From Chara braunii (Eukaryota; Streptophyta; Charophyceae; Charales; Characeae): DNA of 47,619 nucleotides. Of the stretch, positions 1 to 10,328 are shown piece after piece. The stretch lies in assembly GCA_003427395.1 (NCBI GenBank), contig BFEA01000023.1, positions 771,751-819,369 of the forward strand, written 5' to 3'. Within the stretch, counting starts at the first letter, position 1. Each line of letters starts with the position of its first letter. Under the pieces are notes generated by a model. That model was not told the origin of the DNA and did not search any database. It worked only from the letters and a program-made list of their open reading frames with translations. The position numbers and the translations under genes were made by a program.

Positions 1-504
1 ATGGTTTTGACGCTAGTTAGCATTTGGGCACGAACGTTCGAACACGATGCTACACAGGTTAACATTATGAGATGTCTAAATTATTTATTATTATTTATTT
101 TTGAAGTTCTTGTCTCAATTTTTTGTCACCTTTGACTACCTTCCTACCACTACTCCTAAGACTATATACAGGGGACCCCTGCAAGCATAGGGCCTAGCAA
201 ACGAGGTAATTCATGTTGCCCCTCCCCCCAACCGCGGTAGTCAGAGATGGGGTGGGCCGCCGGTAGGGGTCCGACTAACGCAAAGACCGAGCATTTTGCC
301 AGTAGCTGCGCCTCCCTTTCTCATCGTCCCTTAACCCTCATCGAGTACTAGCAGCAGAGGCTATGACCAACATTCTCCCACACACCACGCACAACCCACT
401 CGCGTTCACACTCACACCCGTGTTGGTCATAGACCCCGCTAATACCGATCAGGGGTATTCAGAGGACTATCACTGTCCGTTGGCATTAAGTGCGCCGCAG
501 GCGG

Positions 505-574
505 CCACGGGGCTTGAACCCACAACCTTGTGAATGCCACTTGCATGCCTAACCAACTCAGCTAGGCTGCTGGA
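505..574 (-). repeat. tRNA-like sequence (SINE or tRNA relic) in repeat A
   Basis: On the minus strand there is an A-box-like TAGCTGAGTTGGTTAGG (548-564) and a B-box-like GGTTCAAGCC (511-520) at tRNA spacing. The copy at 36605-36675 has better acceptor pairing. No clean anticodon arm is seen and both copies sit inside repeat A, so a tRNA-derived repeat is more likely than a working tRNA gene. Confidence 0.55.
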
Positions 575-1871
575 TACCACAATAAATATCTTCTAATTTA
601 GAGAGGATTAACCAATTTATGACTGAAACGTCTTATAATCGAATGATAGTCCAATTAAAATATTTTATGAACTCATCCAGACTTTCATTCCATCTCCAGC
701 ATGCAGTTCAAACAAGAAGGGGTACCACAGGAAAGAATCTCAGTAAGGCGAAAAAGTGGAATAACATGTTTTAAGATTGGATGTCTCTCCAAAGTTAGGA
801 AAAAGGTGATATTCTTCACACCTAAGTTCGTTCTTCTGCAGCAACGGGGCTCGTCGCATGCCAAACGCCAGCACTTAACTAGAATGCATGGCCGCACACA
901 TTACCTAACTCCACACGTTTATTCCCCATCAAAGCATGTCGAACTAGAGGAGTAGCGAGCATTGACTGAATCTGACTGCTTCAAGTTTGGAGATTCCCCC
1001 GCCTGAAACAGCACCCTAGTGGAGTTACCTCTTCGACAGAAAATCACAAAAGGTGGCTGTGTCTTGTCTAGGCCGAGCACTCCGTGCCTTCTATGGCCTT
1101 ATGGCGGATCTCAAGTGAGCAACAAAACAAAATCCTCTGACGACCTTTAAAACTTCAGCGGGCGTATGTGATTATCCATCGAAACGAGCCATTTGGACTT
1201 TCTGGAACTTAGCAGCCCGCTTTCCTCAACGGATGTGACCCATGATAAGGTTAGATTCCTTCACAAAGTGGATTGTGCACTACTGGACATAACTTGACAA
1301 AGTTTCACAATCAAAACACTATGTTGCTGGGTGCATGAACTTGATCAAGCGCCTGTGTCTGTAACAGTGTGATACCCAATAACCAAATATTAACCAAATA
1401 TCGCTGCGTGGACCGTGGGCTGTGGCACCATCAATTGTTGCTTTTTTTTTGGGGGGGGGGAGGGACTCCGAGGGAGGGGAGGGGGTGGCATTGTTTATTG
1501 TGTTTGGTGCTCACCATGTAAGTTAGGGGCTTGGCGAGCGGTGTGCTGAGCCTCAATTTCACTTTCGGGCCGAAGTTGGGTAATGGTCCCATTGCAATAT
1601 ATATGCGCCGACTTGCGAGGTCCGCGCCCCCTGTTTGAGTATATTCACAAAAAGAAAGATGTTTCGTTCTTTGAACTTCTTTCCCAAAAAACTTGTTTTG
1701 TTGCTCATTGCACAAACTTGCCGCTGGTCAGGTGGAAATTGACGGAGAGCATATAAAGCTAGGAGTCTAGGACTTTTCCAACCGGTTACTAGACTTTCTG
1801 GATGTAATTGCAGTCGGATGCATCACAGATGAGCCGTGATTGCAGTCAGGTACATCTACTAGGACAGGTGG

Positions 1872-2408
1872 CACAAATGGTTAACGGGGACCTTTATTTT
1901 CAGCTCCTGACTAATGAGACCAAAACTGAAATTAGGGGGTCAAATTTTTGGTTTTTTCTTATAAATTGACCTGAAAAATGGGGGTCGGTTAACGGGGACC
2001 TTCATTTTCAGCTCCTGACTAATGAGACCAAAACTGAAATTAGGGTTTGGGGGTCAAATTTTTGGTTATTTGTTTTTTTGTTTTTTTGCCTGTTTTGGTT
2101 TTGGTTCAAGGTTGCTGTCTGCCAAATTTGGTATTATTTGGGTTATTAAAATTTGTGCTGTTGGGAGGCCTGAAAATCCTGAAATTTGGATGACGTGTTT
2201 CATGCCAAAATTGCATGAAAATGCACTTTTGGGTTGCTGTTTTATGTGTGTGTTTTTTTTTTTTTTTTTTTTTTTTTTCAATATGTTAGTAAGAAGTGCA
2301 CTCTATACATTGGTGTGGAGTTTGGTTGAAATGCCCTTATGGTTTTCTTATAAATTGACCTGAAAAAATGGGGGGTCGGTTAACCTTCTCTCCTTCTCTC
2401 ACAGGTGG
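1872..2408. mobile_element. Insertion present only in repeat A copy 1, 8-bp flanking duplication
   Basis: Repeat A copy 2 runs straight through this point (aggacaggtgg then tcattgcagcc near 38000), whereas copy 1 has ~537 extra bases bounded by acaggtgg on both sides (1864-1871 and 2401-2408). The insert contains two copies of a ~60-bp block starting ggttaacggggacc (about 1878 and 1987), a 27-T run near 2253-2279, and ends near another ggttaacc. An 8-bp target duplication is typical of hAT elements, but I see no convincing long terminal inverted repeat. No coding capacity is seen. Class unknown. Confidence 0.6.
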
Positions 2409-2509
2409 GCATTGCAGCCAGGTGCATCTTGGAAAGCACCAGTGCAACTTGAGCTATTTTAGTAAATGTCTTGAGTCTTGAGTCTTGAGTCCTATTTTAG
2501 GTAATCCTT

Positions 2510-2588
2510 TAAAATTGGAGCGACACAGAGAAGATTGATTAGCATGGCCCCTGCGCAAGGATTACACGCATAAATCGAGAAATGGTCC
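2510..2588 (+). pseudogene. U6 snRNA-derived sequence, 5'-truncated
   Basis: The stretch contains the U6 signature blocks aaaattggagcgacacagag, agcatggcccctgcgcaagg and the plant-like 3' end aaatcgagaaatggtcc. The ACAGAGA box is present, but GATT is duplicated just after it (agaagattgattagc against the usual agaagattagc). The 5' stem-loop of U6 is missing, and an A-rich tail replaces the T-run terminator. These traits fit a retro-pseudogene or a U6-derived SINE part. The copy at 38118-38195 shares the GATT duplication. Confidence 0.85.
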
Positions 2589-3060
2589 GAAGAAAGTAAA
2601 AAAAAGGTCACCTCTGCACTGCATTTCGAGCTATTTTCAGTAATATCAGCAGCACCAAATGACGGGTGGATATCGCGACCGTCATGGATCCACTTCTGTA
2701 CAACGTGCCATGGCTGTAGTGGTTAAGAAACTGGACTTTCAAATCCGTGCGTGCATAGAGGACGTCCGAGATTGATAACAGGTTGTACTATAGTCTATAG
2801 CACGGCAATCGGCCTGGAAATCAGACCAGGATGGTGGTGGCCCATGGGTAAAGCCCCATGGTTAAAACCCCATTGGAAAAGCAGTCGTTGCTGGATGGGA
2901 GCAGAGTGAGCGAGAACTGCCTGTGTGGCAAATGGCTGAGTGTGGTGTTGACTGTGTGCCACTGTGAGTGTGAGGTTGGACACTACAGCCATGCAGGGAT
3001 AGACTTAAAGTTCATTTGGTGAGTAGTGAGTCGCCATGGCCCTCCCTTTGTGAACAATGT

Positions 3061-3136
3061 GATGGCTGTACTAGTGGTTAAAACACTTGGCTCTTGAGGC
3101 TAAGGACCTAGTACGGTCGCTGAGTTCACATCTCGG
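3061..3136 (+). repeat. tRNA-like sequence (Ser/Leu-like) in repeat A
   Basis: A gatggctgtactagtggtta D-arm-like start, a cttgagg anticodon-loop-like core, an extended variable region and a degenerate B box (gagttcacatctc) follow at tRNA spacing. A related, more decayed unit starts near 2706. The counterpart in copy 2 is 38694-38770. Loop residues do not fit a valid anticodon cleanly, so this is called a tRNA-derived repeat. Confidence 0.4.
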
Positions 3137-3552
3137 CATGCATGGAGAGGGTCCAACGCCGATAAAAGAGCAGACTATCTTTCTGGTAGCTATCTTAGTA
3201 TATCTTTCTTGCAGCCTCTCCCATGGACCCAGTCTATTGTGCATTTAACGACCTTTGGATATCATGTTTGAGCTGACCAACCCACAGTAAATTCAGAGTT
3301 ATCTTTCTAGTACCTATCTTCTTTCTTGTAGCCACTCCCACTCTACTCAGTCTATTCAATTGTGCATTCGAGTTTTTTTTTTTGTGTTTTTGGTCAAGGG
3401 TGACGACCTTGGGATATCATTATTGAACTGACCAGCCTGCAGTAAATTCAGAGTTACTTTTCACTATTTTCGATCTATCATGTTTGAAGTGACCAGCACA
3501 CAGTAAATTCAGAGTTACTTTTCACTGTTTTCTGTCATCTCATCTGCCTCAA

Positions 3553-3632
3553 TTGGAATTCGAACTCAGGTCTGTGGTTCAACAATTCATGGTCACCGAC
3601 TCACCGTGTGCCAACTGAGCTAGGCCAGTTGG
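3553..3632 (-). repeat. tRNA-like sequence in repeat A
   Basis: On the minus strand there is TAGCTCAGTTGGC (A box, 3610-3622) and AGTTCGAATTCC (B box, about 3555-3566). The copy 2 counterpart at 39178-39243 is 13 bases shorter between the boxes. It is a likely Pol III-type SINE head or tRNA relic. Confidence 0.5.
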
Positions 3633-3970
3633 TTCTTAATTTTTTGTCACTTTTTTAGCTCAGCCTGTTTTTAGCAACGTACTAACATCACAGCAGACTT
3701 CTTCAAATTTGGACAATGACCCTCCCCTTCCCCGCTGATCCCCATGCTTTTTTGTCTTAATTTTTATTATTATTATTTATTAAACTTTTGTTTGATTTTC
3801 ATAATAACTGCGTTCACCATTGGACCATCCACGGGCAATGGATCAATACCCCCATTCGCCCGAATTTTCATATTCTGTACCCCCATGCTATATCCTGTAC
3901 AGGCTGGACAGTGGACAGAGTAACGTTCCACTCCCTGTCTGGATTTGCCTTAGAGGCATACGCCTTCCTC

Positions 3971-3974
<4 letters not shown>

Positions 3975-4028
<54 letters not shown>

Positions 4029-4052
4029 TGCGTGTGTGTGTGTGTGTGTGTG
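3975..4052. repeat. (TG)n microsatellite
   Basis: A TG dinucleotide run of ~78 bases is broken once by ctgcg. It is directly followed by tgcaccagatatcagtttgac. In repeat A copy 2 the same spot carries (TC)n, a palindrome and (GA)n instead. Confidence 0.97.
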
Positions 4053-4371
4053 CACCAGATATCAGTTTGACTTCTCCAGAAGTCAGACGTTCTTTTTTTT
4101 TTGGGGGGGAAAGGGCGGGGGGGGAGTGGGGGAGGAGTTGGGAGAAGTCAAAGAGAGTTGAAATTATATCCAGATACGATTCCGAGAGAATATGGGGATC
4201 ATGAAGAGTGGGCAAGTGGGGGAGGAGAGAAGAGGGAGGAGGGAGGAGGGAGGAGAGGAGAGGAGAGGAAAACCAGCTTTGTGACTGCGAGGGGGGAACA
4301 TTTCCCTCGTGAGTCCTGACATGCAAAGGACTCTTAAGCACAAATAGTGAGTCAAAGAATGAACAGATGCG

Positions 4372-4634
4372 AGCATATCTTTGGAGAACAGAGATGCTAT
4401 ACAAATATATAATCTTGAGGGATAACCACGTTGATTGGCCCTGGATCTGCCGGGCCGCCCGGGTCACTTTATTTCCTCGGGGGGCCCGACCGTGCAAGGA
4501 TCATGCGGGCATATCTTTGGAGAAGAGAGAGGCTATACAAATATATCATCTTGAGGGATAACCATGCTGATTAGCCCTGGATCTAGTCTACCCACCGGGC
4601 CGGCCAGGTCACCTTATTTCCTCGGTTGGCCCGG
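4372..4634. repeat. 136-bp tandem repeat, two units, second one split by the retrotransposon
   Basis: Unit 1 starts near 4372 and unit 2 near 4508; gcatatctttgg recurs at 4373 and 4509. Both contain a tacaaatatat core and a GC-rich tail ending cctcgg..ggcccg. Unit 1 continues into accgtgcaagg. Unit 2 stops at ggcccgg (4634), and its continuation (cccgtgcaagg) is found right after the right LTR at 31617. This gives an independent view of the empty insertion site. Confidence 0.85.
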
Positions 4635-4866
4635 TGTCGCACTTTTTCCAGCCGGGCCACTTCGGGCGACCGGAAAGCCAACACGATTTTGTATGCTGAT
4701 TGCAATAAATAAAACAAATTAAATAATGCAAGAAGCAAGACCGACTGACTCGAGCAAAGACAAGATCAAATGAATGAGGGAAGAATGAGAACTCGTAATA
4801 ATCTCAAAAAGTACACATAAACAAGCATTGTCAACACCTCTTAAGAATCCTCACTCATCCCTCTAG

Positions 4867-5540
4867 TCAGTCTCTCTCAATCTCTCTTTTTACTGATCTT
4901 CTCTGGTGCCGTGACCCACGCCCACGTACAATCTGAGACTGAGGCTTCGCAACAAAATGCCACCTGAAGCCAACAAGCTCTGAGCATGACCATCCGAGGC
5001 ACATGACACGGTAGTTAACCGTGGAGCAAAACTCCTCCCACAAAGTAGGCAGTCCATCCACTGAAAAAACTTCTCGTGTGAGGTTGGGATACTCGGTGGG
5101 CTCGGTCAGCGCCTCAACGTCGATCACTGCCAGAGAGATGTGCCTCTTTGCCAAACCAATCACATCCAGCCAACTCGTGCCATCTGTGAGGAGAGAAGGG
5201 ACTGGAGGCCTAGGATAGTCAGTATAAAGCATTGACCCAAAACTGCGGATCAACGTAATGTCACTCTTTTCTAGCTCCCTCTCTCTTTGCTCAAGGTATT
5301 CGGTGGCTGAGATCAAGACAGTATCGAAAAGTTCATGAGTCTCCTTGCCCTTCTTCAGGTAAGGCCTCAGATCATGGATAGTGCCATCAGCAATACTGTC
5401 TGGACAACGAAGATTGACCGATCTCCCTGTCTGAAACCAATGACACTAACATACTGATAATGGAATGCCTCTTTGCATGAAATCCGGTTGAGGCTGGCCA
5501 GCACTGACTCACTGACCGGCGTAGGCTGAACTGTGCTCAT
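4867..5540 (-). pseudogene. Accessory ORF, family II, LTR copy (frameshifted)
   Basis: Reading starts at ATG 5540 (MSTVQPTP...), with a segment VLASLNRISCKEAFHYQY like the N-terminal part of the pre-gag ORFs at 22162-23053. The frame then changes near 5390. The second part, open 5445-4867, has HDLRPYLKKG, DGTSWLDVIG and a basic RGRGSRHQRR tail. DGTSWL matches DGTNWL in the ORF ending at 22640, so this is a fourth family II member inside the LTR. The frameshift is shared by the other LTR copy and so predates this insertion, unless it is a site of programmed shifting. Function is unknown. No catalytic motif or membrane segment is evident. Confidence 0.6.
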
Positions 5541-5592
5541 GAGTACTCTTGCTAGTGCGAACCCACCAGATGGTCATGGAAAACTAGTTACC

Positions 5593-5756
5593 AAACTGAT
5601 TGCTGAAAACTGATTGCTGAAAACTGATTGTTGATGATTGATTACTGAAAACTGATTGCTGATGATTGCTACTGAAAACTGATTGCTGATGATTGATTAC
5701 TGAAAACTGTTTGCTGAAAATTGAATGCTGAAAATTAAATGCTGAAAACTGTTGTT
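5593..5756. repeat. Minisatellite, unit like CTGATTGCTGAAAA
   Basis: About a dozen imperfect units of ctgattgctgaaaa and gattgctgatgattac follow each other. The other LTR (about 24587-24772) has a different number and order of units, as expected for slippage. It separates the family II ORF from the family I ORF at 5842. Confidence 0.9.
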
Positions 5757-5841
5757 TTGAAGTCTAGCCCAGCTCTCTACAGTCTGCCTGCGCCAGACAC
5801 ACACTCATCTCTTTTATACTGAAATAGGTAATTTACTTGTC

Positions 5842-6096
5842 TCACTGAGAATCCCGGACAACCTTTATTGCTTCCTCTACAGTGCCCACTGAGGAAATAA
5901 GAGCGCACAACTTACCGTTTTTGTCATGTAAATAATAAATATACTCAATTCGGGTGTGGTTCCTTACCAGTGTCAAAGCATGCGCCATCATCATGATTGT
6001 CTGCTGATTGTATTTTTCCACTGCGCTCTTCCTCCAGTCCTCTGCCACGCCCTGACGCAGTGAACATGCCACCCTTATAATGTCACTATCACCCAT
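5842..6096 (-). CDS. Accessory ORF, family I (84 aa), LTR copy
   Basis: An ATG-started frame of 84 codons ends in TGA. Its layout is: short N-terminal strand (IIRVACSL), helical stretch with QQTIMMMAHALTLVRNHT, strand IEYIYYLH, then GKLCALISSVGTVEEA. It is clearly paralogous to the 83-aa ORF at 6452-6703 (shared pattern I-x-R-V-x-C, IMM..AL..V.N.T.IEY, SSVG[TS]VEEA) and starts at the same aligned position. I know no family with this pattern. The equivalent in the other LTR (24863-25117) has a TAG at a CAG codon. The predicted product is small, soluble and mixed alpha/beta. Function is unknown; it lies in the predicted 5' transcript leader. Confidence 0.6.
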   Translation of the reverse strand: MGDSDIIRVACSLRQGVAEDWRKSAVEKYNQQTIMMMAHALTLVRNHTRIEYIYYLHDKNGKLCALISSVGTVEEAIKVVRDSQ

Positions 6097-6451
6097 TTCT
6101 CCCCTGAGTTTTCGCTGTTTGGTTACCAGTTGACTGCTGCTGTTGAGATTGCCGCCCTGAAGTGCTGTTTCTAACTACTTAACTGGTTGTTGTTTACTGA
6201 TTGCTGTTGAGAGGGCTGTAGCTGCTAGTTAGAGAGAAGGGATTGATTGCTGATTAGATAACAGACTGATGACTAAGTAGAAAACAGATCGACTGCTGCT
6301 CAAATGCCAATTAGCACAATGGTTGTTCGTGTTCCGTCGATATACTAGGTACTCCGTTGTGATCTGTTTACAGAAGCCTGCCTGTTCTCTCTAGTCTGAA
6401 TCTGCCTGAGGTGAATTTGCCTCTCTCGGTGCTGTTGTCTAAACTCTTTTA

Positions 6452-6703
6452 CTAATTTTCAGTAACCTTTCTCCTCGCCTCTTCAACAGATCCTACCGAC
6501 GAGAGGGTATTGTGTAATCTCCCGTCTGACCTATGAATGTAGAAGGTATACTCAATAAATGTCTGGTTCTTCACTCGCTCCAAAGCCTGTTCCATCATGA
6601 TTCTTTTCTGATAACAAAGGCCATGTATAACTCTTTCCTCCCAACCTTCACTTCTGTCTTGATGCAGAGTACATGTCACCCTCAATATTCTTTCACCCTC
6701 CAT
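6452..6703 (-). CDS. Accessory ORF, family I (83 aa), LTR copy
   Basis: ATG at 6703 (MEGERILRVTC) is chosen over an upstream GTG because it aligns with the ATG of the 84-aa paralogue at 6096. Pattern: ILRVTCTLH, GWEERVIHG, IMMEQALERVKNQT, IEYTFYIH, GRLHNTLSSVGSVEEAR. The frame is intact in both LTRs (25473-25724), with one N/S difference at the LSSV stretch. Most of the gene lies in the tract that is identical between the LTRs. No enzymatic motif is visible. The paired small ORFs may encode regulatory or RNA-binding proteins, but that is speculation. Confidence 0.6.
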   Translation of the reverse strand: MEGERILRVTCTLHQDRSEGWEERVIHGLCYQKRIMMEQALERVKNQTFIEYTFYIHRSDGRLHNTLSSVGSVEEARRKVTEN

Positions 6704-7516
6704 CTCTCTGCAGAACACCTCTCCTTTCACCCCTGTGCATAGAAACCCTGATGTCCGCCAGAAGCTGTTTGTGAAATCCGGGTAACTAGACACAGATGGG
6801 ACGGGTAACTGTACGTGCGTTATGTGTTCGTCTTGTAGGGTCTATGCAGAGTCTACAGAGTCCTCACTGATTCAGCCGAGTCTGGGCTTATCTGCTGGTT
6901 AACGCCTGAGTTCGCCGAATCCATGCATAAATGAGTTGAGTCCGTACCGAGCCCTCTAATTCTGCATTGGATTGCCTGGTCTTGCGTAGGATTACCTGAG
7001 CTTACGTTGGACGGCTTAAGTCTTTTTTTAGGTTTGCCCAACTCAGGTTTGTGTAGCCTGGATCTGGTTCGATTTGTTCATGTCTGATTCATGTTGTCAG
7101 AGTCCAGTTAAAATCGGGTAAAAATTATCAGAGCCAAATACAAATTGTCTGAGTCGAGTGAAAATTGTATGGGTCGAACAAAAGTTGTCTGAGTCGAATT
7201 AAAAGTTTGTTTAATAGCAGGTTGAACGCTGATCAAAAGTTGATCGCGTGTTGCTTGATCACTCATTAAATACTGGTTCGAGATTGACTGCATGGTGCCT
7301 GCTTACAGTCAATAACAACGAGTCCTTATCCGCTCGCCACCGTGCTGAGTACTGGCTGTGGCCAAACTGCACTGAGCACTGCGTACTACTACACATGACC
7401 GACACCGTTTACTGTAAACAACGTTATGTGACTAAAGTCGTGGATCGCCTTTTAATTAATTTTTCAAGCAGAGTTCTCAAGGAGAGGCCTAAACACCTTG
7501 AAGCTTTCCTTAGACT

Positions 7517-7672
7517 CTAACCTGATCCTTTCCCAACAGCCTCATTGTACGAGTAAGTGCTGTGTAGTTTTCCGTCTGATCCATAGATGTAGAGGGGGTA
7601 GCCAATGAATCCCTGACAGGGGTTTTCAATTACCCTCCTCGAGCTCCCAGTAACCGTTTCCAGTTCGACTTA
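7517..7672 (-). pseudogene. Accessory ORF relic, family I, LTR copy
   Basis: An open frame of ~51 codons lies between a TAA (about 7673) and a TAG (7517-7519) and has no ATG. It reads RRVIENPCQGFIGYPLYIYG then SDGKLHSTYSYNEAVGK. This lines up with ERVKNQTFIEYTFYIH / SDGRLHNTLSSVGSVEEARRK of the 83-aa ORF at 6452-6703. It is the C-terminal half of a third family I member whose N-terminal half has decayed. It is identical in the other LTR (26538-26693). Confidence 0.55.
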
Positions 7673-10328
7673 GTTAACATCCTTATGAATTACCTGTCGG
7701 TTCACTGGATACAGATGGAGGTTCGCAAGAGCTCCATCTACTAACAGCCCCTTTGATTCAGTCCTGCAGTCCAGGGTTTGAGATCGGCTCAGACGATCCT
7801 ACGAGGCTACGCCAACTCGCTAGCACCAGGCTTTCCCTCTCTAATGTGCCCTTGAGCAGGCCGTAACTAAGGTCACACACCGAATGCTACTAACATGCTT
7901 CCTTTCTCCGTCCAAGATTGTTTGCATTATTCGCAGCGGATTCACTGCGGCTGGCCCGTTGGTAACGTGCCGCCAACGATTTAACATGGACTGTCGAGTT
8001 GGAAGAAGTAACATCACACAATTAAACAGAAAGGGGCTCATAAAACTGTTCGCTCCTGAAACAGACTACTTCCCCTGCTAGAGTGCTCATCTTCAGATAG
8101 TACAGTTCAGGACATTTTTGGCGAGGGCCTGTTCCGTCCCCCACATATGACTGCACATGTAGGCTCCCTCACTTGGACGATGCACGAGGCAAGTTGACTC
8201 ACGTTCAACACATGATCCGGTTTTAATTAGTGACAATTCTTGTACGATGGACTCAAACGACGCCATACAGGCCATTACGCATAGGGCAAGAATGTAGATG
8301 CAATACCAGCGGAAGCCTCTTTCTCGCAAATAATGCAACGATGAATTTCCTTTCAGACCCTACTCAGCACTTTTGTCATTAATACGAGTGAGACCCAAGT
8401 CTGGGTTATCTGTAAACTTTGCCTAATGTCGAGCTAATCACAAGCCCATCCTCAATGACACGCCCAAAGGCTCCCAACCACAGACCTCGCTCAATTGTCC
8501 ATTGAGTACCATTGCCCAGGAAAATACGACAATTTACATGGCTACTCGCCAGACTCATACTGCAGCTGCGAAACCTTCTGCTTTTACTTTTCTCCTAAAA
8601 GAAAAAAAGAAACAGCTATGACCCGGTTCTGTCCAATCATCACAACGCATCACAACCATTATGACTTTGTCCTGTTCATACTTATAATCTGAGGTCTGAC
8701 CTACAGATGCACTTATGTCTAGGATCATTTATCCATAGTTCATTATGTACTAGAACCAGCCAAATTAGAGTGCAGACAGCTAATCCCCATCGAACAGGTA
8801 TTTAGCCAGTAGGTAAGCTATCTTCCTCAATACTAGTTTTCTTTTGTTCATTAATCAGGGCTCAAAACTAGGTCATTAGCAAATAAGGAAAAGTAACAGG
8901 GATGTCATGAGAAGTAGTTCAGAAGCCCCTTAGGTAGAGTCGAGACAAGGCAAATACCCGAGCCGTGTGTCTGACCAAGAAGGAAAACATTCTCGCCAAA
9001 AGAGAAAATTTGAAAAGATTCAAGATCGAAAATAATAAAAGAAAACCAGTCCCTTGCAAAACAGAATTATTTAACTTTTCCAGAGCACTATCCGAAACCC
9101 TACTAACATCACTATCAAGATTAAACAGGAGAGCAACAAACCGATGTTTTATTAAGATTCTATCGGTCTTGGTAGTTAATTAATCATTCCCTTAAGTGGC
9201 GTGATCCTTCAACACCCAAGCATACTTAGCTGTCGCTCAGTTTAGTCCCTTTCAATCACATCGTCATTACTCCCGTCAAAGGTGACTAACTCTTGCGTGC
9301 TAAGTTCAAGCTCGCGTCCTTTTGCCTATCGAAAGTCAAATCTCATCAGGCCAACACCGATCACTGAGCTCGCTAATCAACCGCCAATACTCATCACTTT
9401 TGTCCTTAAAAACAGAACTTAGTAGCCCACGATCCCTCGTAGCACGAACTCGGCTCACCTCCCCACTCCGCTTTGAAGAGGTAACAAGGGAGGAGACTCG
9501 GGTACGCCCCAGCACCCAAAAACATTTGACGTCAACAGGAAGGCTTGAACGACTGTCCGTTTTAAAACCCCGACTCAGTCTCCCAGCACTCAGAATGTAC
9601 CCATATTGGGTGGAGCTCACGAAAACTAGTTGCGTCGCTCACGCTGAATTGAGCCCATCCACACTCACTTCTCTCAAATGCTTACACCGTAGTTGCCTGG
9701 CCCGCAAACAAGAAGCGCTTCCGAGACCAATCTTCTCAGGGGGTACGTATGAGATGATACGGGGCAGATTATACTGGTAAGTACTCAAGAAGCCACGAAG
9801 ATCGGTTATTCTGGCGAGTCACAGAAGCTAGCCGCGGCTTATCAATCCGGTAGTGTTTTGAGCAAGAGCTGACGTACGCAGTCCGAGCACCTCCCGCGCA
9901 TTCATGCGCATCATTCGTCACGGTCACCTCTTCAACTCATCACTCGCAGCAATCCAATTGACATCACCACCTCCCACCAGCTCACTCGTTCTGCTCTCTC
10001 CTCTTCTCCCTCCTTCTATGTTAATTGCCTTAGTACGCGTTAGCCTTCTGCTTCATGCCTAGCAGCTTCCATCCCAGAACGACCCTCGTTTGCAGAGTCT
10101 CTCAAGAAAACGATGCCTCTCACGATAACTAGACGAGTCACAGTGGCGCGATGGCGCTTGACGTCAACAACATACTCTTAGGCTCGCGCATCCTTCCCTG
10201 CGTCTCACCAGCACACGTTGACCGCTCCCTCTCACAAGACACGACACCTGTCGAGCGTGAGCTCCTGCCACTCTCACTACTTGTCTCTCAGAATAGCACG
10301 TGTTGACCCTTTCCTGACGCTGCTCTCC
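7673..10328. other. LTR interior without a recognised gene
   Basis: This ~2.65 kb is conserved in the other LTR at 26694-29378. Open frames here (for example plus 9322-9780 and minus 9336-9620) overlap each other on opposite strands and have no recognisable domains. Minus-strand 8093-8338 contains a weak GFRWYCIYI...SFESIVQ stretch that could be a very decayed family I relic. Nothing else is supportable. Confidence 0.5.

Larger units (their letters stand above)
1..4351. repeat. Repeat A, copy 1 (~4.4 kb direct repeat, left end cut by window)
   Basis: The sequence from base 1 matches 36099-40001 in the same orientation, with substitutions and indels throughout. Both copies hold, in the same order, a tRNA-like sequence, a poly-T/poly-G tract (about 1440 here), a U6 snRNA relic, further tRNA-like sequences, a microsatellite before a polypurine stretch, and the same right end (caaatagtga then unrelated DNA). 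No coding region is recognisable; long frames over the microsatellite are artefacts. It may be a segmental duplication, a composite SINE cluster, or a terminal repeat of an older element. The left boundary is not visible. I see no TG...CA termini at the right edge, so I do not call it an LTR. Confidence 0.85.

Noticed and set aside
2510-2588. Functional U6 snRNA gene
   Set aside because: The 5' stem-loop is missing, an A-rich tail replaces the T-run terminator, and GATT is duplicated beside the catalytic box.
1-4351. Repeat A as LTRs of a second retrotransposon
   Set aside because: No TG...CA ends at the visible boundary, no primer site or polypurine tract beside it, and no second set of pol genes between the copies.
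3788-4497. Long frames over the TG microsatellite and polypurine block, and similar frames at 39382-39993
   Set aside because: They encode Cys-Val, Thr-His, Leu-Ser or Arg-Glu dipeptide runs and exist only because dinucleotide repeats lack stops.
5593-5756. CRISPR-like array from the regular short repeats in the LTR
   Set aside because: Units are ~14 bases, directly adjacent without unique spacers, in a eukaryotic retroelement; it is a minisatellite.
9322-9780. 152-codon plus-strand frame in the LTR
   Set aside because: Opposed by a minus-strand frame over the same bases, shorter in the other LTR, composition without domain features, and antisense to the element.
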